The notes under the pieces are model-generated. The model ran no database searches. It was not told the origin of the DNA and saw only the letters and a program-made list of their open reading frames with translations. From Carex sylvatica (Eukaryota > Streptophyta > Magnoliopsida > Poales > Cyperaceae): DNA of 64,000 bases. Positions 1 to 10,135 of this stretch are shown one piece after another; within the stretch, counting starts at the first letter, position 1, and each line of letters starts with the position of its first letter. Location: NCBI GenBank assembly GCA_964058845.1, contig CAXKVR010000048.1, forward strand, positions 310,001 to 374,000, in the 5' to 3' direction. The position numbers were made by a program, and so were the translations under genes.

Positions 1-3000
1 CAAACCCACAAATGCTTTTCATGTGCTGAGGTCAGGGTCAATTGATGGATGTTAATTCGGTCCTTTGCATCTGCTGTTCTTCAGGCTATAACTTCTTTAT
101 ATCTTCATGATGATTTTATGAATTTTATGAATTATGAGAAGATAATATTTATTGAATATGAAGTTATTTTTTATTACAAGTTCCTATATCTATTTATACT
201 AAAAAATTTATGTAAGTTACTATTTGTACTATTTATGGCAATATGATACACGTTACTGTTTATTTTATTACTATAAAAATCTATTTTCTATTTTGTTTAT
301 TCTATGACGAGTGTCTGAGATCAATTTTTTTGAAATTCTTCTTTATTTTCAACAATTCATATCAATCCCCACTTAAATACTTTTGTCTTTTAACAACAAC
401 ATGATCTTTTGTTGTTAGTTATTGTTTATGTTGTTATTACATTTAGGCTTATGAGGCGTTTCTTCAAGGGTAAATTGAAGGGGAGGGGACTTCAGGAGTA
501 GTGGCATCTCAAGTGCATCAACAGAATTCCCTAGTCATAAGGGGAATTCAGAAGAGTTGTGAGCTTTGCCTACTGTGTTCGATTCAGAGATGCTAACCCT
601 AGTAGCAATGTCAGACATAATTTAATATTCTTCTCTTTGAAGAAATCAGATTTCAGCACTGCTAAAAAAAATAATGTCCTGGTTCACTTTGTAATACTTT
701 ATATATAGCATTAATGTTCTTTCTAGATGTAGTTGTAATTACATATTGAATATTTGTCATTTCTTTTCTTGTGAAAACTGTATAGGGGACTGTATACAGT
801 TGCGTTCTTAGGTATATATCTCCTAAACTGTACAGTACATATAGCTTTTTTCTTTACATTTTGAATTATTTATCCGAAGGAAATATCTCTTTCAGAAGCA
901 TTAATCATAATCAAAAAAAGACTACGTATACGAAAGAATGAACTTGATGAAGAGGTCAAGGATCAACGCATTCATGCAATTTACACTACAAGAGAATGAA
1001 CTTCCGTTAAGAGAAACAAAGTCTAGCTACTTGTTCTCCTTTATAGACAAAACAAACTAGTTGTTGAACGAGAGAGTCACGTTGAACTAAACAGTTTTGT
1101 GCTTTTAGCATGTCAATATATATAGCATTAGATAGAATAAACCTTGAAGGACTGCCAGTTTCCTCAAAAGTTGGAGTACTGTACGTACCAGCTTGTGCAT
1201 GCATACATCCAGACAAAAAACAAAATACAAAACTAGCCAACAATCTAGCTAGTTTAATAATTAATTTTTACTTCAACGTGTACACAGTTTAGGTTTGTAA
1301 AATAAAATATATTGCCTTCACTTGGGGAGTCTGACCTGTTTGCCTTTGAGCAGGCCAACTATATAATGGGTCAATATATTTGCCTCTGAATTTCAAATTG
1401 TGCTCAGAGCTTCAGTAGCCCTTGCATCTTATAAAAGTGCACTGCTCTTAGCCCCTCCATATCTGCAACTCAAAATAGGAAAGGAATTATCTATATATTA
1501 AGCATGCTTTTGTTAATGCAGGCAGTTCAACTATCATCCTGAAACCTGAATTTATGTCACATAAACCACAAAAACAGTAGGATCAGACTAAGGCCGACTG
1601 CTTTTGCAGCTCAATATTCTTCAGTTGAGTAGAATAGAAAGAGAGGAATTAATAGTTCCCCATGAAATCAGGTCAAAAAAAATTATGTGGATTTTTTTTT
1701 TATCTTCTTTTCCAGACTAAGAGTATTAATTATTCTCAATTTACTTTAAAATTTTGTTTTGGAGGGGGGCAGTGGTCTTTGCAAGATCATACATGCCATT
1801 TGAAATATATATGATTCCACTGCTTTCTTGCTTTATTCTCAAAAAACCATCCAGTTCTAGTTCATCATTTAATTGAATCCTTCAAGTCAATCCTATATTC
1901 CTATGTTTTGAAGAAATTGAAAATTAAAACTTAGGTATGCATGCTTCTTACATCAGTTACAACTTTGTTTCTACCTTTTTATTTTGAAGTTAATGTCCTG
2001 TGCCATTTTTTCATACTATAAGATAATTAGTCAGATAGAAATGTTCAAGCAATTAATTAACCTTCTGTTTAGCACAAGTTACTAGATATTCCGGGCTACA
2101 CATATACTTCATCCCTTATACAAGTGTAATTTTGTTCATCATGGATGGCATAATTTACCCATTACACTATCGCTTTACATTAATTGATTTCATCCAAGTC
2201 CAATAAAATCTTAATTTAGGATTTATGATCTTAATTAAGGACTTCTAGAAACCCCAATATAGAGTAGGAAGCTAGAGTTTGATCAGTAGTAAGGGTGTTT
2301 TTAAGAAGTGTTTAAATTCCACAGGGCCTAGGATTGAATCTTATCATTAATTTTGTATTTAGCTAGTTATATATATAAAGCATGATAATGGGTTATAATT
2401 AAGTTCATTGTGCAAGTTTTATCATCAATTTATTTATATTTAATAAATTGTTGTGTGTAATTTTCCTCTAAAAAATTACAGCTTTCATTTGTATATATTT
2501 TTCTCCCTACAAGTAAACCCTTGATCAAACTGTCTTCTATATATCCATATAGTTCCTATTCTGTGTGTTCAATGTTCTGGTACCGTATATTTTGTGTAAT
2601 AATCAAATTTTATGGACAAAAGTAACCCCTGTAGCTTGATTATATTATATTAGATTTGATATTGATTAATTTGTCTTTAATCATTGAAAGCTAGTAATAA
2701 ATCTTTCAATAAGGAAGATAATGACCATCATACCCACATAAAATTCTCGTTTACAACCTTTGCCCAACATGAAAAACTAAAGGTAAAACAAAAAGAAGTA
2801 CACATGCATGTAAAGAAAATTAGAAAGAGTTATTAAAAAACACTTCATCTCACTTAATTATTGTTGGAGAAGCTATCATGCATGGAAGTAATACAATCTT
2901 TCTGTTAAAAAGAACAGTTAATTATTAGGTGGTTTAATACTTTAATGGGTATTTTTCATGAAAATATATTATAAATTGACAATAATATTAGACTGGTGAG

Positions 3001-3437
3001 AAGCAATATTATAGTAGGCGCTGCTTATTTTGAAAACCCATAAAAAAAATTTTGTGACACGTACTTATATGCATGGATGATGTTTATTACTATATATATA
3101 AATCATTTCTCTACACAGTCACATTAATATAAAAGTAATTGTTACCCCGCGCACAAATATAATACGAGTACTAGAACATTAATATATACGATATATCTAC
3201 TCAAATCCTTTCCTGCTTAAGATATATCCATTTTAAGATGTAACGATTGTCAGCAATTTGATTGTCCTATCAAATAAACCTAAGATAAAGATTGTTGGGG
3301 AATAAAATTTGAAATTCGCACGCAACTCTATACCTTTCTCATTTTCTCCATCGAACCAATTATTATTTGCTAGAGCATTTTTTATATCAACAACAACAAA
3401 CAATTATATATGCACCTGTACTTATAATTAGGGTAAG

Positions 3438-3471
<34 letters not shown>

Positions 3472-3597
3472 ACACAAAGGCACAAAGGAAGAAAATCTTA
3501 TTATTATTTAAATTATGGTTTCTTAATTAATTGTGTAGTTGTTATATGTTGGCAAGAGCGCCTAGTTATGTGAATTAACAATTAAAAACTACTATTC
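1..3597. other. AT-rich intergenic DNA, no gene recognised
   Basis: This stretch has no open frame with a recognisable domain and no splice-linked coding segments that I could find on either strand. It is AT-rich spacer with many short TA runs. The only open frames are under 80 codons, low in complexity, and look like chance frames. Confidence 0.6.
3439..3469. repeat. C17 homopolymer followed by (AC)n
   Basis: A run of 17 C passes directly into a short AC dinucleotide tract. It is a compound microsatellite, probably length-variable, and it encodes nothing. Confidence 0.9.
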
Positions 3598-3826
3598 AAC
3601 GTAGTAAAAACTGTTCGCCAACAAAGATCCTGGCTGATTGGATTTGTGCACAGATGAGTGGTGGTTGAAATGCTGCTGATGGAAGGAAGATAGAAACATA
3701 TCGCTGTGTGTGATGTGCAGTCTCTAAATGTAATATCTTAGATTGAGATGTAAAAACCTTTGATTTCCTGTACCAGTTGGTAGCTTCTACCAAACTTTCA
3801 AAAAAAAAAAAAAAAACGTAGTAAAA
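3598..3826 (+). mobile_element. Short retroposon with poly(A) tail and 12-bp target duplication (family RP1)
   Basis: About 205 bp (3610-3814) end in A(16+) and are bracketed by the direct repeat AACGTAGTAAAA (3598-3609 and 3815-3826), the signature of target-primed reverse transcription. Just before the A tail is a perfect stem-loop, TTGGTAGCTTCTACCAA. The same stem-loop ends a 33-bp insert at 9644-9676, so it probably marks the 3' end of a non-LTR family. I see no clear pol III A/B boxes and no long reading frame. It may be a 5'-truncated LINE end, a SINE, or a retroposed mRNA 3' end. Confidence 0.75.
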
Positions 3827-4444
3827 TTACATTAAAGCTATTGTGGATGTTTGATTATGTATATGTATCATATTAACTTATATTTTAAGATTTATAACAA
3901 GAGTGCACTATATATAAACAATGAACGATCCGAGAGAAAAATGATACAGTCTAATCTAACAATAATTATATTAACAATTAATTAAACACATTAGGTACGC
4001 TTGGTCCATTCTCTTAATTCACTTAAAAATTTTGATAATACAAACTATCTTTTTATAATCAATGCATAGAAAATTATTAAGTTCAGAGAATTTAATACAT
4101 TGACATCCGTTGATCAGAAACCATGGTTTAAAAGAGCCATGTTGGATTAAACTAGGATGTAATCAAGCCGAGTGCTCATAGCTTGGATGAGATATATCGG
4201 ATACATATTGGATTGAATCAGCTTCAATTTGGCTGAGTCATGTCTATTTTGCGTAGTTTTGACAGTGTGACAAAAAAATCACACAAAAATTCATCAATTT
4301 TGATTTTTTTTTTTTTTCAGAGAACGTGAAAGTATAATGGATTACTGATATTACTTATCCTATATATTCTGTCAAAAAATATGAAAAAATATTTGGATTA
4401 TTTTTAATATTTTGTTTAGATTTTCAATCATCAGCATTTGTAGA

Positions 4445-5175
4445 ACTGAATTGGATCGTGTTCAGTCTTTGTACCTATCTTTGTGTTTAAATTTAGCCTT
4501 ATGTTTAAATTTAGTAATCAATCAACAGCACTAGAACTGGACACCTTTTTAGTTCTTATTTCCAACACAACATCTCCCCTCTCGGTTCTATCTTCTCGAA
4601 CAGAGAGGAGAATGACAGAGGGGGGAGGAACCGGAGTCGAAAATGCGGTATCATCGAAGTTCGGAGTGTAGAGTTCTCATCTCGATTGGAGTGTGACGGT
4701 GAGTAGATCCGACTGTTATCGGAGCGCGGTGGTGGTTGAAGAAGCAGATTCAATCGTAGAGCGAGATGGTGATTAATTACGGTGATCAACATCTCAATTG
4801 GAGCGCGACGGTGAGTATCCAGTTACTGTCGAAGTGTGGCGGCAGTCGAAGATGCGAATCCGGTCATGGAGCGAGATGGTGATTATAATACTAGATTAGT
4901 TTAGAATATTTTATGAGAATAAAAGAGTTGATTTAGAAATTACGGTCATTTGACCTATTGTAAATACATTTTCGTATAAATAAAATTGTTAGTTGACATT
5001 TAAAGCCGCTAACTTTAAAAAAAAAAAAAAAAAACACTAGAACTGATTGGATAGTGTTTAGTCTTTTGTACCTATCTTTATGTTTAAAATTTTCCATCAA
5101 CGTTAACAGCATTAGAACTATTGATTTATGTTTGAAATTTATGTTTGAATTGGATCGTGTGCAGTCTTTTGTATC
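4445..5175 (+). repeat. Three-unit degenerate tandem repeat, first boundary split by an insertion
   Basis: A unit containing GGATCGTGTTCAGTCTTT and TACCTATCTTT occurs near 4450, 5046 and 5150. Units 1 and 2 would be adjacent without the retroposon at 4540-5034. The third unit runs straight into the long (TA)n tract. Units are roughly 60-95 bp and diverged. Confidence 0.65.
4529..5045 (+). mobile_element. Retroposon of about 495 bp with poly(A) tail and 11-bp target duplication
   Basis: The insert 4540-5034 starts after CACTAGAACTG (4529-4539), ends in A(18), and is followed by the same CACTAGAACTG (5035-5045). It is more GC-rich than its surroundings. It contains an internal duplication of about 100 bp (near 4678-4775 and 4792-4885, both ending GAGCGAGATGGTGATTA). 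No protein domain was recognised. The insert lies exactly at a unit boundary of a local tandem repeat. The pre-insertion sequence can still be read across the target site, which supports insertion rather than chance. Confidence 0.7.
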
Positions 5176-5176
5176 T

Positions 5177-5177
5177 G

Positions 5178-5253
<76 letters not shown>

Positions 5254-5292
5254 CATATATATATACATATATATATATATACATACATATAC

Positions 5293-5323
<31 letters not shown>

Positions 5324-5402
5324 CATACATATACATATATATACATACATATACATATACATATATATATACATATACATATACATATACATATATATAT
5401 AT
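5177..5402. repeat. Long (TA)n / TATACA microsatellite
   Basis: About 225 bp of almost pure TA with interspersed CA steps. It is the left landing pad of the hairpin element that follows. All six frames stay open as Tyr-Ile or Met-Tyr repeats, which is an artefact of the dinucleotide. Confidence 0.95.
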
Positions 5403-5816
5403 AGAGAGAGAGAGTGACTAATATGCTTTCGGAAGCATATGGACCGAAGTGCTTACGGTCCAAATTTGAAATTTCAAAACTAAAAAAGTCGATCGGAACC
5501 GTTCATCTTATTCTCCATATTAATATGTGCTTGGAGACCAAATTTTACATTTTTCTGAATTTATTTACTATTTATTAAGCCACTTTGAAAATCGCTGATC
5601 CAACGGTGGCTTAACCAAACAGTAAAACCGTTGGATCAACGATTTTCAAAGTAACTTAATAAATAGTAAAAAAATTCATAAAAATATAAAATTTTATCTC
5701 CAAGCACATATTAATATGGAGAACAAGATGAACAGTTCATATCGACTTTTTGAGTTCTAAAATTTCAAATTTGGACCGTAAGCACTTTGGTTCATATGCT
5801 TTCGAAAGCATATTAG

Positions 5817-5828
<12 letters not shown>
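5403..5828. mobile_element. Hairpin (foldback) element E1 in a TA microsatellite
   Basis: The 426 bp fold into one long hairpin. The left tip GACTAATATGCTTTCGGAAG is mirrored by CTTTCGAAAGCATATTAGTC at the right, and the arms stay complementary to a centre near 5615. Each tip carries its own small palindrome (perfect at the right: ATGCTTTCGAAAGCAT). (GA)n and then (TA)n lie immediately outside on both sides. The core, with GCTTGGAGACCAAATTTTAC and ACTATTTATTAAG, recurs in the elements at 24.7, 41.1, 44.4 and 44.8 kb. Confidence 0.85.
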
Positions 5829-5861
<33 letters not shown>

Positions 5862-5864
<3 letters not shown>

Positions 5865-7090
5865 CTCGAGCAAATGTTATCATTTTTAATAACATTTTTT
5901 GCATGTGGTCCTTTGATATTTTGGACCTTCATCCTTTATTTGTGGTATAATTTGTAACTAACTATAACTTCCTCATTTGTTCAAGTGTATGTGTGCTACT
6001 TCATAAAAGGAAAAACAAAAGAGGGGTCAAATAATCAAGTGAAAGTTTGGAAACGTTTTGACCCCCAATTGATTCAATTCATTGTATTTTATTTTTTTTC
6101 AATTGTTTTAAGGATGCATATAAAGAGGGCAATAATCAAAGAGAGTAATGCTTAAAATACGCTAATTTGATTCAAGTCGTACGTAGGATTCCGATGCACA
6201 AATGTTAAGATGATTCGGATTGCAATCCCTCTATAAGTGTTTATGTTTATTGTAAACCAAAAAATATATACACTATATATATGTATGCTTCTAATCAAAT
6301 ATAATTTACTACGTTTCTCATACTATATCGATCTTTAGTTAAGGTATACATGTGATGTCATTTTTCCTTTTTTCAGTTAACCATCTTCTCTTATGAACTA
6401 CTCTGATAAACAAATAATATTTATTGAAAAATTAAGATTCTATTACAGCTATTTATAACTCTGTATAAAATTTGTCAAACATCATAGATTTATATATAAT
6501 TAATTTTTGAAAGAGAATGCAAGTCATCCATGCATCAAACATATATATTCTTTGAAGAATGAGGACCTTAACTATATATATGACCAACTATGTCAGGAAC
6601 GGACGAGCAAAGTGATCAAAATGAAGAGGGCTTTAGTAAAAGACATATATATATCCCCTCAATTAATAGTTTTCTTAAAACAGTAATTATTGATAATTGT
6701 ATATAATACTGATACAGATATATATCTTCAAGAAATAATATTCCAGCCTTAACCAAATTGATTGTAGAACCGTTATATCTCTAATGCAGATGCAGCAACA
6801 TATGAAATAGAAAACAAAATGTGTTCAACTTTACCTTTGTATTTCTTTATCTTTCCTTTTTTAAAAAACCTTTACAACTGTGATTATAAAATACGTACAT
6901 TGAAAAGGACAAAGGGAATAGGAGGGGGAATGTTTCCTCAAAAAAAAAAAAAAAAAAGAGGAGGGGGAATGAAACTGTTTTATTTTCAGTATATATAGAT
7001 AGCTAGGAATGGTCAAAGCAAAAGAAATTTAGAAGGACATAGTCTCCACTAGTGCTTTAATACCATAAAAAGAAATTTTCAGAAAAGAAG
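5862..7090. other. AT-rich spacer, no gene recognised
   Basis: No coding segment or RNA gene was recognised. The only structured item is the small poly(A) insertion at 6920-6971, listed separately. Confidence 0.55.
6920..6971 (+). mobile_element. Minimal retroposition scar: TTTCCTC plus poly(A) between 13-bp direct repeats
   Basis: AGGAGGGGGAATG occurs at 6920-6932 and again at 6959-6971. Between the copies are only 26 nt: TTTCCTC, about 18 A, and AG. This looks like an extremely 5'-truncated non-LTR insertion with its target duplication. A replication-slippage origin is also possible, because the repeat is G-rich. Confidence 0.55.
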
Positions 7091-7326
7091 TCATGACAAA
7101 TAAAGCTGACAAAGGTGAGATCCTAATAGATATTGCGAGTAATGAACAATCAGATCAAAACACAGTATTTCCTTATTTGTCAACAGCACCATTAGTACGG
7201 TAATGAATGACAAAAACCAAAAGATGTGATAAAAGCAAGAGCATAAAAGATTCGCAGAAAGAGGTAAAAAGACTACTAACCTTACTGGCATATCAGATCA
7301 GACCAAGTGACACAAAACTAGGGTTG

Positions 7327-7947
7327 CTATGCTGAAGTTGCACCAGTAGAAGGTGGCGCATCTGATGAAGAAGATGGCATGTTTCCTGTTCCTCCCTGAG
7401 TAGTTGACTTCTTGCGCTTCTTCTTCTCATAACTGACGCCACGCGCCTTAGTCTGAAGCTCACGTACTTCGCGAAGGTACAAGCGTACAGCCCTAGCAGC
7501 AAAAGGGTTGGTCTCAGGGATGCCTCCGTTCTCCTCATAGGCAGCACGGAGGCGGCCAATGAGTGCATCAAGGGATCCCCATGCTTGGCGAAGAGGGCAT
7601 GGGCAAGGGACCGGAGGGTTTGGGCGACCAAAGAAGGGACACATTTGTATGTGCACCTTCGTCTTTCCGAACTGGTCGAGGTAGCGGAGATACTCTAACA
7701 CATGTGCTCCGCTGCACTGTGCGAGGGAGAGAGGTGGCCGGTGGTTCTTCAGGTACTGACCAAAGGTGTTCCAGTCACGTCGCTTCTGCGCCTCATAGCG
7801 ACTCGGAGACGGGGATTGTGATGAAGGGGAGGAGGATGAGCCACTTGTGGTGGTGCCGGTGGGAGGAATGATTGTCAGGGTTGATGGATTGGAAGAGAGA
7901 AGAGGCGGTAGGGGGATTGATGTTGATGCTGTGTTGTTCATGTCCAT
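7327..7947 (-). CDS. LSH: ALOG-domain protein of the LSH/G1 family
   Basis: A complete, intronless 206-codon gene. The ALOG domain spans about residues 50-178: it opens [20 protein letters not shown], continues with [20 protein letters not shown], and ends at the [14 protein letters not shown] nuclear-localisation run (about 168-180). The zinc-ribbon insert is visible as H99, C103, C115 and C117. ALOG proteins are plant-specific nuclear regulators. Their DNA-binding fold is thought to descend from the tyrosine recombinases of DIRS-type retroelements, and members act in organ-boundary and inflorescence development. The N-terminus (1-49, Ser/Pro/Thr) and C-terminus (181-206, Ser-rich) are low-complexity and unlike any specific paralogue I know, so the subtype is not assigned. 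The first ATG gives the usual family length. The nearest gene is about 39 kb away. No disruption is seen, and it is probably functional. Confidence 0.95.
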   Translation of the reverse strand: MDMNNTASTSIPLPPLLSSNPSTLTIIPPTGTTTSGSSSSPSSQSPSPSRYEAQKRRDWNTFGQYLKNHRPPLSLAQCSGAHVLEYLRYLDQFGKTKVHIQMCPFFGRPNPPVPCPCPLRQAWGSLDALIGRLRAAYEENGGIPETNPFAARAVRLYLREVRELQTKARGVSYEKKKRKKSTTQGGTGNMPSSSSDAPPSTGATSA

Positions 7948-8250
7948 TCTTAGGTGGAGGTGCTGTTTGTGTTTGTGTTTGTGTGTGTGTGTGTGTGTGT
8001 GTCGGCTGAGTGGGAATCGGGTGGTACCAGTGAAAAAGGATTGATCAATTATTTAACCCTAATTTTGTGGGTGGGGTTGCACAGTTGCACTTTAGTAATT
8101 GAGGAGAAATAAGGAGATTATTGGTGATTGGTTATAATGGTCTTATGATAATAATGATGTTGTTCCCTATCATTGAAGTGGGTGCTTCTCTTTTTCCTTT
8201 CTCCTTCCTCTCTCTCTCTCTCTCTACTCGGCTTATTAATTTGCATGTAA
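7948..8250 (-). promoter_or_regulatory. 5' leader and proximal promoter of the LSH gene
   Basis: Upstream of the ATG (rightward here) the leader contains a (GT)n tract at about 7972-8002. Further out lie a TA-rich TTAAATAAT-like box near 8053 and a (CT)n tract near 8210-8225. Such CT/GA tracts are common near plant core promoters. The transcription start is inferred, not seen. Confidence 0.35.
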
Positions 8251-9633
8251 CAGGTTGGAAAAAGGAAAAAAAAAAAAACTTTAGTTCATTATTAGCGCTA
8301 GCTGCCACTTCACTGAATGCATGCAGTAAATTTCTTCTTATTATTGGAAGGTTAGGTATTTGGTTCAGGTCCTGTACAAACATAAAATTTCAACAATCCT
8401 TTCAAGAGGCCAAAATAAGAAAACAAACTAATTCGATCCATAGTAATAAGAACAAGAAGTTTAAGAAGAAACTAATTAAGAGAGCAAGTACTGTAGAAGA
8501 AAACAACAGAGATCTAAACTTGAGATACTGTAGAGAAATGGAGTCATCCATGCTTCGCTTTGCTTTCCTGAAATGTTAATAGTAGAAACTCCTTATGCGG
8601 AAGTGCCATCAGGAATTAAACAAAATGCTTTGATTCTCCAGAAAGGATCGATTTATAGAGAGAACTTCGTTTTCTTAATGTGATGCCATCATCATCACCT
8701 GTAGCATCTGTTACTGTTAGAGAGGATTTCTAAAGTAGACAAGAAAGAGAGAGAGGAGAGAGTAGGGTTGGGTGGGGGATGGGATCTGCACCCATCAGAT
8801 AGTACGAAATTCATTTCATGGTTCATAGAAAGGACAAGTAGGAACAGTTCTATGATTAAATTTGATCGAGACCGTCTATTTTTAAAAATAAGATAGTCCA
8901 CTTCTGGTAATGACCATTTAATAAAATCTGTATAATTGAAGAGAAAATTCAACCCCGCTTCCCTCATGAGGCATGGATAAATCGATGACAACATGTGTGA
9001 TGACATAATATGATGCATGTAGTGATGTAGTATATATTTTAAATTTTAAATGCAAATTTAAATATATATATGCATGCAAAAGATGATCAATTTGTGCAGC
9101 TATATATCAGTAGGGATGTAAATTTATGTTGTGCGGTGACTTTGATCACATGTCGTCAAGGCGGATTCACAAGTAATTAAGTTGAGTGTACTTAGCGACC
9201 CTTAATTTTAAATATTTTAATAATATACATTGAAATTTATTGAATTATATATAATCTAGTTAATTTATTTGACATTTATGAAAAATTGAAAACTGATAAA
9301 ATAGTTATTAAAATTTTAAAAATAAGATTATTTATTGATATATGTTCTATATTATTTAGTTAGTAGTTAAGTGCGAATAAAACTGAAATATTACTATTAA
9401 AATTGTTTGATGTTAAACCAACTGATTTTTAAATTTGTATCAAATTTAGTACATAACTTATCTAAGTTATAGATAATCTATCTCTAATTTTTTATTTATT
9501 TAGATGATAATTTAATCGACTGTTAGAGTTGTCAAATAGAAAATTGTTTTCAATATATAACATGTCCCTTCTTTTAATTTTTATATTTTTTGTAAATCTT
9601 GGTGCAATGATATATATAGAGAGAGAGAGGGGG
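8251..9633. other. Upstream spacer of the LSH gene
   Basis: No gene was recognised. The sequence is mixed AT-rich spacer with a few GA runs, and the frames over 100 codons show no domain. Distal regulatory sequence for the LSH gene could lie here, but nothing specific can be pointed to. Confidence 0.5.
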
Positions 9634-9686
9634 AGATAGAGAGTTCGCTTGGTAGCTTCTACCAAGTATTTTCAAAAGATAGAGAG
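9634..9686 (+). mobile_element. 33-bp insertion carrying the RP1 3' stem-loop
   Basis: Between two copies of AGATAGAGAG (9634-9643 and 9677-9686) lie 33 bp that contain CTTGGTAGCTTCTACCAAG, a perfect stem-loop, and end in TTTTCAAA. This matches the last 30 or so bases of the retroposon at 3610-3814. It is best read as a heavily truncated second copy of the same family. The GA-rich target makes the duplication less certain than the stem-loop match. Confidence 0.6.
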
Positions 9687-9691
9687 AGAGA

Positions 9692-10072
9692 GAGTTTTGA
9701 GCTATGATAAGTTGTGAAGTAAGAATTTTATATTACTTTACGTTCATATTTTTACTTTTGAAAGTTTCAAAAGTCAATTCGAACCGCTTAACATGATTTA
9801 CATATTGAAATATGTTAGGATACCAAATTTTACATCTTTTTTAAAATCATTGTTTTTTTTTATGGTTCATAAATCATCCAAAAACAACAATTTTCTATCC
9901 ATATAAAAGATAGTAATTTTTTTTTAAAATATGTAAAATTTGATCTACAAACATATTTCAATATGGAGATCATGTTGAATGGTTCGGATCAACTATTTAA
10001 ACTTTGAAAATAAATATATATGAACGTATAGTAAAATAAGACTCTTAATTACTTCACAACTCACCATGGCCT

Positions 10073-10076
<4 letters not shown>
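9692..10076. mobile_element. Hairpin element E0 between GA and CT tracts
   Basis: The left arm (GTTGTGAAGTAAGAATTTTA, then AAATTTTACATCTTTT) is complementary to the right arm (TATGTAAAATTTGATC, then ATTACTTCACAAC) around a centre near 9885. (GA)n lies outside the left end, and (CT)n followed by (TA)n outside the right end (10076-10135). The core resembles the other hairpin elements (ACCAAATTTTACAT, CGGATCAACTATTT) but is more diverged. Confidence 0.7.
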
Positions 10077-10122
<46 letters not shown>

Positions 10123-10134
10123 ATATATATATAT
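10076..10134. repeat. (CT)n passing into (TA)n microsatellite
   Basis: About 47 bp of CT followed by a short TA tract. It borders the right tip of hairpin element E0. Confidence 0.9.
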
Positions 10135-10135
10135 A

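Noticed and set aside
4933..5463. Long frames of Tyr-Ile and Met-Tyr repeats on both strands (up to 176 codons)
   Set aside because: They are translations of the (TA)n/(CA) microsatellite and stay open in every frame; there is no coding signal.
7563..7871. 102-codon frame on the plus strand opposite the LSH gene
   Set aside because: It is antisense to the highly conserved ALOG coding region and has no domain of its own.
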